Of a stretch of 64,000 bases of DNA, positions 38,268 to 50,200 are shown piece by piece. The position numbers and the translations under genes are program-made. Numbering within the stretch: position 1 is the stretch's first letter; each line of letters begins with the position of its first letter. The stretch spans positions 58,415,296 to 58,479,295 of the forward strand of contig OY747703.1 in assembly GCA_963556495.2 (NCBI GenBank), read 5' to 3'. The notes beneath the pieces were generated by a model. The model was not told the DNA's origin. It was given only the letters and a program-made list of their open reading frames with translations, and did no database searches. Source of the DNA: Valencia hispanica. Taxonomy: Eukaryota; Chordata; Actinopteri; Cyprinodontiformes; Valenciidae.

Positions 38268-41200
38268 CACACACACACAAATGTCAGGCCGTGGCTTCAG
38301 ATACGGTTTTAGCCGATGAAGAAAGGCAGCCTTCACCCACAGCTATGTGCTCTCTTTTGGCCCCGTGCATCACTCGTGTCAGTAAAGTGGCCCCGGTAAG
38401 AGGAGGTGGGGGCTGTTGGGAGGAGATGACAGATGAACCGAGAGGCCGATTGCTTTCTTTGCCTTCAATCACGGCTCTGTGGCCGCACAGCCTGTCCCCC
38501 AATGCTGGCCTCTGCCAAAAATGTGTCGGCTCCCTCCGTACAGGCATGATGAATGGTGATGGTCTCTGGCTGTGTGACTGTAACACTGTGTAGGGGGCGT
38601 GTTTGATTGGCTTACCACTGTCACATCAGGCTCAAACACAAACCCAAAAAAGCTGGCAGTTTGGAAGCAAAGAGGAACACAGATAAATAAACCATGTGAC
38701 CACGTCCAGACCCAGAAATCTGGTCCATTCTCCATGGACAACAGCTTCAGCAGAAAGGTGAGATGAATGTTGATCAGAATGAGATGAACTAATCTCTCCT
38801 CGGGGTCTCATGCATAAAGAATCTAGAGCTAAGAGATCTTTACCTTTAGTTACTCACGTAAAATAACTATTATGGAAAAAATAGCTTCTTCTTAAAAAAG
38901 ATGAAAGTGAGTCCTTGAGGTGTTTTTGATATTTAGTATAACATATTGACCAATCTGGAGGAAGAGTGCACCAAAAACAGTGGCATCACACAAGCTCTCC
39001 ACAAGCCTCCTAATGCGGAACATTATATAGTATTTAGCATTTATTGTTTATCTTTAATCAGCATGAGCTCAGTCTCTGTGTCCACTCCTGCAGAAGCCGC
39101 TCAGCACCAGTTCTGATTAGAGTGGGAGTCGCTACGCTTATTGCCCTACTGTCTGCTCCCTGCAACACTGGAGCACGTCAGCTGAGATGGCGTGACAGCG
39201 AAGCGTGCAGCAATCTCACAAGGTCAGAACGTCGTCTAGGTATCTCCCGTCTCCGACGCTTGTGTAAGCACTCTGATACATTGCTATCAAAACATTACAT
39301 ACAGCAGGCTTTGTTTTTCTCCAACATGACCTACTTTCCTAGATGCACTCACTAAGAATGTGACTAATTAATTAAATCCTAATACATAGAAGTATTCCCG
39401 TAACACTACATATTTCCCCTTGATAGTAACAAGAATGCAAATGCAACACAGTTCAATAAAGTTTTATGTATTTCAATGATTTCTGTGCAGGAGAAATGTA
39501 TTGTGTTTCTATAAAACTAATAAAAATTATCCATCTCAGCATCATTCGGGTGGATAAAAGAAATGAATCTTCATGTGCACCACTGAGTTACATCTAAAAG
39601 CTTTACAAATACATGTCCCTCCATTGTTACTGAGGGTCCCTAGACCTGGCTGCTCCGGCCTTCCTTTTACATTATTCTACAGCAGAACTGTTCAAACAGC
39701 CCCCGATTGCTGCCTACTTTATAGCACAATGCTTCCAACAGAGCACAAAGACACGAGGAAAGAGAGCTCTGAACTCAGAATTCAATTACTCACGTCCTTC
39801 AGAGATGCTGGTTTCCAGGTGAATTAAGCCCGGCTCCTTGTCCAAACCCATCTTGGACCTGAAAGGCAGACAAATATGTTTCAGGAACATCACCATTGCT
39901 CTTCTCCGATCGCCCACCACCACCACCACCACCCCACAAAGCTCCTGTCTGACCTGAGAGATTACAAGCTGCAAAGTCAGACAAGCTTATAACAACAGGA
40001 AGGTTCAGCCAACTGCAACCACAGCTGCGGTAAACACCAGCAGGAACTGCATGTACGAATTACTGCCTTTAACATGACAATCTGTGTTTAACACAGAGAG
40101 CCTCAGGTTGAATGAGTGATCTAAATGTTCAGAGGATTTTGAAGGTCATTTTCCTCCCAGAACGAGAGAGAAAGAAATATGTTTCCTCCCATCATTAGAG
40201 GAGGCCTGCTAGAGTCAGGATTCCTGCAGATGGAATAGCATATAATCATTAGGGCATTAAAAATGTATTAAAAAGACTGGAGGATCAGAGGCAGGACGCA
40301 AAGGCAGCGTAGATGAGGAGTTGATGCGGAAAGGCGGAAAGAAACGCTGCAGCGTAGGAGAAGACGGTGTTCCGATGGAGCACATAGATTTCCAGAGGTC
40401 TCTGTGCTGAAGGCTACGACAGAGATCGCCAAGACTCCGATCATTGTTTCTTTATAAACTAAACAAGATCAAACAAAACTTTGAACATGATGGCCTACTT
40501 CTCCATGTTTACATTTTCACAAAATAATCCAAAGAACCATCTGAGGCAGGCAAAGGATTATGGGAGACAAAGCCCTGTCAGATTTCTTTAAGAGGGGAAA
40601 TTGTTTAAAACCCTCAAAATATATAGTAGACAAAGATAACTTGAGCATACAGAGGTTTTCAAAAATATTACCTTAATAAGGGGGTAAAAGCTTGGCAAAC
40701 CAGCCTAGCCCTATGTGTTTGCCCCCTAAACTTAATACCTGGTTGTTGCAGTGAATTTCTTACACTGCTGGATTACCTGGATGTTCCTGTTTAAGGTCAT
40801 GAGGCAGCATCCCATTTGTATTTAGAGTCAGGTTTGGACTACATTTAGCTTTTTTAAACCATTCAGAAGTGGACATCCCAGCGTGCTTTTGTTCGTCGTC
40901 TTGCTGCATAACCCAGGTGTGCTTCGCCTGAAGGTCCTGACATAATGGCTGGAGATTCTCTGGGTTGAGAGCAGAAGTCGTCCAGGTCCTGAAGCAGTAG
41001 ATAGCAGTTCAAACCCATCAGACTTCAACCTCCATGTTTGGCTGTTGGTACTATACTCCTTTTTTTCATATTGTCTTACCGTCATTTTATACCGGATGTA
41101 ATACGTACCCGCTCCAAGACGTTCCAGGTGCGAGACATATGAGATGGGACTTTAATTTCCTTTTTTTCAGCATCAGTTCTGGTCTCGTAACTCTCCCATG

Positions 41201-44200
41201 GGTCTAAAAGTTTCTGGTACAACTTCACCTACCTCCAAGATGCATGGAGAGGACCGACGATTTGGGAATGTGAAGACTCAAGCAACATTGGAAACATTGA
41301 AGGAACAACAGACCGACTCATAAGGCCATTTTTCTCTTTCTTATCGCTAAATCATGAACACTAACATTCAATGAGGCAATCGAGGCCTGTGGAGCTTTAG
41401 ATGTTGTTCTGCGTTCTTTTCTGACTTCCTGGATGAGTTGTTGATGAGCTCTCAGAGTAATTTTAGTTGGCTAGCCACTACTGGAGAAGTTCACCACTGT
41501 TTATGTTTTCACTACTGTGTTTGGCTGGAGTCCGAAAGTCTTAGAAATGCCTTTATAAGAGAGGTCAGGAGGTGAGGATGTTGTGGGGCTGTGTTGGTTA
41601 ACGCAGCTCTGCAATATTGCATGGACATCGGGGAAAAGTTCCCTTGGATTGGCAGACAGGTGGTGGTGGGTAGTGTGTTCCAACTACAGGGGGATCACAC
41701 TTCTGAGCCTCCCTGGTAAGGTCTATTCAGGGGTTCTGGAGAGGAGGGTCCGTCAGATAGTCAAACCTTGGATCCAGGAGGAACAATGCGTTTTTTGTCC
41801 TGGATGTGGAACACTGGACCAGCTCTACACCCTCAGCAGGGTCCTGGAGGGTGTGTGGGAGTTCACCTAACCGGTCTACATGTGTTTCATGGACTTAGAG
41901 AAGGCATTCGACTGTCCCTCAGGAAGTCCCCTCGATACGGGCTGCAGGGTCGCTGTACGACCAGAGCTTGGTTCTCATTGCTGGTAGTAAGTCGGGCTCG
42001 TTTCCGGTGAGAGTTGGACTCCGCTAAGGTTATCCTTTGTCACCGATCCTGTTCATAACTTTTATGGACAGGATTTCTAGGCGCAGCCAAGGTGTTGAGG
42101 GAATCCGTTTCGGTGGCCTCAGGATTAGGTCTCTGCTTTTTGCAGATGATGTGGTCCTGTTGGTTTCAACGGAACATGATCTACAGCTTTCGCTGGAGCG
42201 GTTTGCAGCAGAGTGTGAAGCGGCTTGGATGAGAATCAGCACCTCCCAATCAGAGACTGTGGTCTTGAGCCGGAAAAGTGTAGAGTGCCTTCTCCGGGTC
42301 GGGGATGGGGTCCTTCCCCAAGTGGAGGAGTTTAAGTATCTGGGGGTCTTGTTCATGAACGAGGAACAAATTGAGCGGGAGATCGATAGACGGATTGGTA
42401 AGGCATCTGCAGTTATGGGGGCGCTGTACCGGTCTGTCGTGGTGAAGAGAGAGCTGAGCTGAAAGGCGAAGCTCTCGATTTACCGGTCGATCTACGTTCC
42501 TACCCTCATCTATAGTCACGAACTCTGGGTGGTGACCGAAAGAACGAGATCACGGATACAAGCGGCTGAAATGAGTTTCCTCCGCAGAGTGTCTGGGCTC
42601 TCCCTTAGAGATAGGAGGAGAAGCTCAATCAACCGGAGGGGGCTCAGAGTAGAGCCGCTGCTCCTCCACATCGAGAGGAGTCAGTTGAGGTGGCTCGGGA
42701 ATCTGGTCAGGATGCCTCCTGGACGCCTCCCTGGTGAGGTGTTCTAGGCACGTCCCACCGGGAGGAGGCCCAGAGGAAGACCCAGGACACGCTGGAGGGA
42801 CTATGTTTCTCGGCTGGCCTGGGAGCGCCTTGGGATTCTTCCAGAGGTGCTGGAACAAGTGGCTGGGGAGAGGGAAGTCTGGGTGTCCTTGCTTAAGCTG
42901 CTGCCCCCGCGACCCGACCCCGGATAAGCGGAAGATGATGGATGGATGGATGGATGGATGGATGGAGAGAGGTCAGTGACACTGTGTCTCATCTGTTCTT
43001 GATTGGGGCATGATGTGTTGCTTTATGAGAGTTTTCAGCCCACTTCATGTTGTCAGACAGTTTCTGTATTAATCAGTTGCTGATCCTGCAGGTCTAGTAG
43101 TAATCGGGCATGGATATGGATAGGGAATATGAAACCCCAAAAAGGCGGTTAATCAAACTAAATTCCTGCTTTAAAGCTGTGTTCTGTCGTGCGATGTCAG
43201 CAAGCAGAGGAAGAGTGAACATATAGCTCCCACCACTGGTGCCCCTCCCATTTTGGAAGGATCTAAAAGCCACGCCTCATGCCGCGCATGCCCTGGGAAA
43301 GCGGAGTCAACAGAGAGAGCATCACTCCATTGACCTACTTTTTACAATGGAGTTTCCTGAGGCAATGAGGTTTTTCTTTTATAACCAAAACCCTCCGGCT
43401 TCTTCTGCTTCTTTGTTGGTGCGCTAAGCTGACTGAGACGCGTCACTGCGTAGTGCACGCTGTGGACTGGGGAACATTCTCGTTGATCGACAGCTCCCTC
43501 TTGTGCACACTCAAGTCTATTGGTCAATGCTCTTTGCTCGCGTAAATCAGTGGTCCCCAACCCCCGGGCCGCGGACCGGTACTGGTCCGTGGGTCATGTG
43601 GTACCGGGCCGCAAGCCACACAGAAAGAATAAATAACTTCCAGTATTTCTGTTTTATTTATTATCTGAGGGTGACCGCTGTTTTATTTTGAAAAATGACC
43701 GGATATCCCCGTTACGTAGCTCAGTCTTGATACGTCAAGAGGCTTTTATAGGTCACGTGATAGTTACCGCTAACATTAATCCCACAAGCTAGCAAGATGG
43801 ATAAAAAACAAACGTCTCTCCATCATTTCTTTGGAAAGGGGAAAAGGCCCAAGGCTCTCATTGATTCAGTGTTGTGGTGAGTTAGATTTTTCATGCACTT
43901 TGTATTTGTTTTTGTTGTAAATCTTGAATTACAACAAGTATGTTTAATTACAAAAGTATGTTTACATGTTACCATGGCGACCAGAGAGCGTTAGGGGGCT
44001 GAGTGCTACTCTTGTTATGTTGTGTGCTCGATGTTAGGAGGACGCTGTTAATAAAGCTGCGAATACACATTGGATTTACGTCTATTGTTATAATTTTAAA
44101 AATAACCCATTTTTATACCGTCCGTTATCATTTATCCGCCACACCTTAAAGGCCGGTCCGTGAAAATATTGCCTGATATTAAACCGGTACGTGGCGAAAA

Positions 44201-47200
44201 AAAGGTTGGGGACCACTGCCGTAAATGATTCGTTTTGCTGTAGAGGCCAGGGGAGGAACTTAGGAGAAATTTAAATTCTGAAAGATTCCCTACAGATAAT
44301 CAGATAGTCAAATCTAAGCATTTTTTAAGTTACTTTAAAAATTTTAAGCTTCATACCCCAGCTTTAACAACTGTGATATAGGGAGGATATTTACACATAC
44401 AGTAGGAATAGGTTGGATAGCCTTTTTTCCTTAATAAATGAAATTATCAGGGTATCTTTGTTTGCTATAAAAAAAAAAAATATATATATATATATATATA
44501 ATTATCTGAAATCTTTCAGTCTCACAAAATAGATAAACCAGAAGAAATCTGGAGGGATAACAGAAGACCAACAGCAGCGTCTCTGTAGGTGTTATTTGCG
44601 TTGAGGTCAGACCAAGCAGGAACAAGAGAGTTGGTGTCATGAGAGGGAGCTGTTGTCCTATGAAAAAACATCACGCGCATGCAGCTCCAAATGTTTCTGC
44701 AGACATTATCAATGTCATATGCAAATGCCTGCACACACTGAGCTCCCAACACTGATTATAGTCGGATCCTATGGAGGTTTGCGTCAAGTCGCTGAGCGCC
44801 TCTCTGATTCTCCGAGTCACAAATGAGCTTACACATGTTCTGTGGCTGCATGTACAGCAGACATAAGATCCCTCTGCAGCTTCATTACCAGGGCTAGCAC
44901 AACTCCAAGTGCACCGAGCGAAACCTAAAATAGTACTCTGACAGCATCAGCAGCATCGGCCCCGAGGCCCGCTTCACTCCTGGCAGCACGGCTTATTACT
45001 ACCCTGCTGCTCCTATGCACTTTGTTGAGGTGAAGGCCATTTGTCATGTGTTGGTTATAGGATGAAGACATGCAGAAAACAACTAACTTTGACACAACCT
45101 GTGAGGAGGGAACACAGCAAAGTAGCGCAGCAAGAACACATATTACAGACTTTAGGAAAAAAGTTATATAGGTGAGATGAAGTTTTGTCTTTTTTTAATT
45201 TATTGAGGCAAGCATCTGTTTACAAAATTTTTGCAGTCTTTTTAGAGACATTTTATTCCAAAAAACACGCTTTAAATAATACAGGTGGATCTCAGTTAAA
45301 TGGAAAATTATCACAACCAATTAATTGCTGAAGTGTTTAAAGTGTTTTTCACACTTAAATGTTTCAAATCAACAAAATAATGTTCATATAAATATGCATA
45401 AGATATTCATATAAACTGAACTGAATATCAAGGATAACCTGAGGAGACCACCTTGGCCCTGTGTGAAAAAGCCATTGCCCCATTTGAATTAATTGCGATT
45501 AGCCACGCCTTGTAGAATCAAGCAATAACTTAAACAGAAGCTGTCTGACATCATGAAGCAGACTAAAAGAAAGCAAATCTATATTTTCGGGAAAAACATC
45601 AGGCATAAAACTAACAACGCTTTCCTTAAGAAAATCATATGTACAGTCAAACATGGTGGTGGCAGTGCGATGGTCTGGGGATGCTGGACAACTTGCTAAA
45701 ATCAGTTCATGACACACAGCTGGAGATCACTTGAGCTATGAAGCTAGGGTGACCATATTAGGACACTTGGCATCCTCCATGTGGTATAGTTAAACTAGAA
45801 AAGTACTCAGAGAGCGCAAACCTCTGTCATTCCCCCCATCCCCATGTTGTTATCTAGGTCAAACTTTCAGTACTTTTCCAATAAAATGTCTGTTAATGAC
45901 GCATGGCTGTGTTTGAGCTGTCGGTGTGCTCTTCCAGCAGAGAGGGGAGATTTGCACGTGTGATTAATCTGCTGTTCATATGGTCCAACCGTAGTGGGGC
46001 TACTGCGTGAGGAGAAGCGCTTGTGAGCTCTCTGACAAGGAGAGGATGAAACTTAACCATTTGTTCCTGGTCCCACCGCAGAGATTAACTGAAAATTTCA
46101 TCAAACTCTGTCGATAACTTTTTGAGTTATGTTGCTAACAGAGTGGCGAACTAACAAACAAACCCTGGCAAAACCTAAACTCCTTGGCAGAGGTAATAAT
46201 AAACTTCATAAAGGCTTTTACAAGCACAAAAATGACTAAAGAATTGAATAATAATAGAAATAACTAGTCTTCCAAAATAGAAGATTTACCAGAAACATTA
46301 TTACCTTTGCCAAGGAGGGGTTGTTTGGTTGTCTGTTAGCAACATAACTCAAAATGTTGTAGATGGATCTTCAATGGGCCCAAGAGCAACTGAGTAGAAT
46401 TTGGGGGAGATCCAGAGCACCGTGTGTGTGTGTGGAGGGGGGATGGGGGGCTGAGCTGCCTTCCCGGAGGTCTAGTTAGTTAAAAGTAAAACACTTCATA
46501 ATGTAAGTGTTACTCAGAATTGAGCTGGTGAGATCTCTTTATGTGAGAGGGAGAACTTCATTGCCATGTTTTGTACTGACCATAGACCTGTTATAACTTG
46601 TTTAAAAAGACAAATATTATTTTCCCTTTAACACTTTATTGTTACATTCATACAGTATTTTCTGAGAAACTGAATTGTTACTGTTTTTAACGTTTAAAAA
46701 AATAGCTAAAACCATCACAATTAATACTTGAAATATATCACCCTGTATTCAATTAGTTTACACGAGTTTCAGGTGTTCAGTTAAATTACTGCAATAAATT
46801 AACTTTCTGATCATTCTAATTCAATGAGATGTTGAAATGAACCCGCACAAAGCACAACCGTCCAACACAGTGATGATCAGTCTAACACATGAATAATAAT
46901 AATAATAATAATAATCTTTACAGTCTTGTTATCAATCCCAATTATATTTTAGCTTCACTGCCACCTGCATAAAATTAAATGCCAATAACCGACAGTATTT
47001 TTTTGGTTTCATGAGAAACATTATCAGCTCATCTCCGCTGTATTCTGAACAACTGATCAAATTTATCTGACACAGAACAATCCAACTTTAATTAATACGC
47101 AGCAATTAGCGCCAACAGATTAATCTGTTCTATAATGAAATCTGAATTTCAGAATGTGCAATTTGTCATAATTTATTGGAACTAATGTTCAAAGTTATTG

Positions 47201-50200
47201 CCATGAATATAATGTGACACACACATTTACTCAGCTGCAGCTAACAAAGTCAGGGAGGTGCCGATTAGACTTGAAAAGATTTGGTGCTCTGAATTCTGGG
47301 ACATTTACCTCAGATTCATGTTGTTTCCTGGCTGTTATGATATTTGAAAAAGATAACTTTTACACAGATGGCTAATTAGCAATTGGCTCATTCACTGTAG
47401 TACAGTACCTTTCAGATTTTGTTGAAGCTGATAAACAATATCACACCACTTATGTTGGAAGGATTTTAAAGTTCTGTAAAATAAAGACATTTAGATTATG
47501 ATTTAACAAGCTAGTTCCAGGTTAGCTTTAAGGTTTAGGCCCCTGATGAGCTCCATCAGATGTTTTTCATAAAAAAAAATATTTTCACTGAAAATATCTC
47601 AATCCAGACGACGTCGCCGAACCATACCTCTTTACAGGAATCTACTTGCAGATTCACCTAGTCTTTTTTTAAGGTTTTGTGGCCTTTCTTAGTTCCGGAC
47701 AGTGTGTAGAAAGGGGAGGGAAGTGGGGGAAGAGACATTCGGTAAATGTCCACAGGGCCGAGTTGAACCCAGGACGACCGCTTTGAGGACTGAGTCTTGT
47801 GAACATGGGGCGCCCGCCCGTCTTAACCACCGCACCACACAACGCCCCTTGTGGAGAAATTTTAAAATATTTGATAGAAAATGCAGCTTGGGAAGCTGAG
47901 ATACACAGACATGGTCAATCCGGGAGCGCCATTTATTTTCCTTGCCGATGATTGGCTGTACCCATAAAAGTGGAGAAAAGGAAGACTGAACATTAGCTTC
48001 TGAAGTAGTCCTAAGATGGTTTCCACTGTGTGTATTAATGCATATTAAGGTATTTAGTGTTTGAACTATTAAACTAGGCAGTTACATGTGATTTTAGAGG
48101 GCGTCTGGAAGTATTCATGGATTTTTGTTATTTGCAGGCGGCTGTGGTCCCTAACCACTGCAAATAGCAGAAGTCTACTGTATTTTTTTTTATTTCTTAT
48201 GTGCTGCCTTACTTTTTCCTGATATTTCCTGTAAAATAAGTAAATATCTTTAAACTATGGAATGGAAAAAGTTTCCCACAGAGCACAAGTAGCTCACTTT
48301 ATCTTTGAACACACTTTGGATTTCACTTCAAAATTCAAAACAAAGCGAGATAAAAAAAATAATTATCGTGTTTTCTGGCCCATAAAACAACAGTCAACAT
48401 GTCAAAACAAGATTCCTGCGGATGGGGCGCTGGACGTCGTGGCTGGCCTGGGGTTGGCCTTTGGGTGGTAACTCCTGATGGCTGCATGCGGTGCCTTAGG
48501 GGGGTTGCACTGGCGGACATAGGTTCCTGGCCTGGTGGCCGTGCTGCGCCTGGGTAGGGTCTGGGGTGGGCCTGGGGATTCGGGGCTCTGGGGCGCCGCA
48601 CCCCCTAGCTGTGGTCCTGGCTGGGGGTCGGCCGGCTTGGGGTCTCTGTTGCCTGTGGGGGTCGGGGCCGGCCGGCATGTGCGGACACCTCTCTCTTTTT
48701 CTCTGGGCCGATTGTCATCGCCGGTCCCTGTATGGTGCCTCGCCTTGCTTGCTGGTTGGGGTGCCTGGCTGCTGGTCACGGCGGCTGGGTGGCATTTCTT
48801 TGCCAGATCAGTCCTTTTTCGCACTGGACTTGGCTCCTGGGTCTTGGTCTTTGTGCGGGGCGCTGGGGTCGGGCATTTGGCCGGGTTCGGTCGGACTTGC
48901 GGGTGGACTGGCCGGATGGTGGGCGTGCAGGGCAGGTGGGTGGGGCGCTGGGTTTGGTCTCCTGCCAGGCCGTTGAGTAGCAGTGGTCGCTCCACAAGGA
49001 ATGGGGCTGGTGGATGTCAGCCTAGTGGGTCGGTTCGCTCCTGGTCTGGGCAGGTACGTCGCCGTGGTTCAGGCTACGGGGGCCTCCGGTGTGCGGGTGG
49101 CGCTGGGGGCCTCCTTTGGTGGCGGGGAGGCTGTTGCTGTGTAGCGACAGGGGCTCTCCCCCTACGAGGGCACTTGGACGGGGGGAGGGGTGTGCTGGGG
49201 GGGGGGGGGGGGGCAAACACAACCTGGGTGTCTAGTGTCTTTTGTGTTTTGAGAGTAGAGCGAATGTGAGGGTGGGGTTAGTTCTCCTTCTGGGATGGGG
49301 CTGGGGGGACTGCCTTGGGGTCCGTGGGGCTTGGTGGTGCTGTGGCCATGGGCCCCGGGTTGAACGTGCCATGGCCTCCCTCCCCTGGTGGATCCCGGTG
49401 AACAGCGGTGCCTATTGGGGTCAGTGGGGGAGCTGGCTCCCTGGGAAGACATTTTGTCTCCCAGTCCTTCCCTCCCCATCCCTGGACACCTCTGTCAACC
49501 CGCGCCATCACTTTACCCCTCATTTAGGGTCTTGGGGCATGGGCACATCACTGGGGTGCGAGGAGGGGCTTCCCTCCTCGCTGTCCCGTGGCGTCCTGCG
49601 TCCCAATTGTAATATACAACTTAGACACTCCCACTTATAACATTCTCACGTGACACATATGTAGGGACTTTGGGGTGGGCACACTTTTCGGCATCCAGAG
49701 GGGGAGCGGTACAATCAGCTTCACCTCTGGTGCCCGTGCCCACTGTTAAACCACATACAGACACTGAGGGCTCGGGGTGGGGGTTGGGGAATGTGTGGCT
49801 GCCTTCCCCACATCCCACCCCTCTGTTTTAAATGCACATTATAACAACACGCATCAACACCATACTCGAGCGGGAGGATGGAGGCTAGGGGTCTTTTCAC
49901 ACCCCTGTTCGCTACGGGCCATCAGGGGTTGGGGTCCGGAGGAGGACAGGCGGTCTGGTCGGGGTCCTGGGCTGTCGGGCTGCCTCGCCACTGTGGGGCC
50001 CTTGGCGGTCTGCTTGTCTCCGTCCTAGAAGGTAGGGGGTCCATCTCCCGGGTTCGGGGGCTGGTGGCTCTACTGGGGCATCGGTACCTGGACCTGGGAG
50101 CATAAAGTGTGTATGGGGTGAGTGAGTGAGGGTACAGCGTCATTTTTTTTGGTGTCTTGGTGAGTCAGTGAGAATGTATGTGTTTAAGAGGGAGGGAACG

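Noticed and set aside
38284..38593. About 100-codon frames on both strands near visible exon 4
   Set aside because: Mirror frames; the plus-strand frame has no splice context, and the real exon lies just to the left.
47700..47850. Possible tRNA gene
   Set aside because: A- and B-box-like words exist, but no acceptor stem or complete cloverleaf; SINE-like origin fits better.
48402..49269. Minus 197-codon Pro/Arg-rich frame and plus 244-codon Gly/Trp-rich frame
   Set aside because: Low-complexity mirror images driven by G bias; no motif supports coding.
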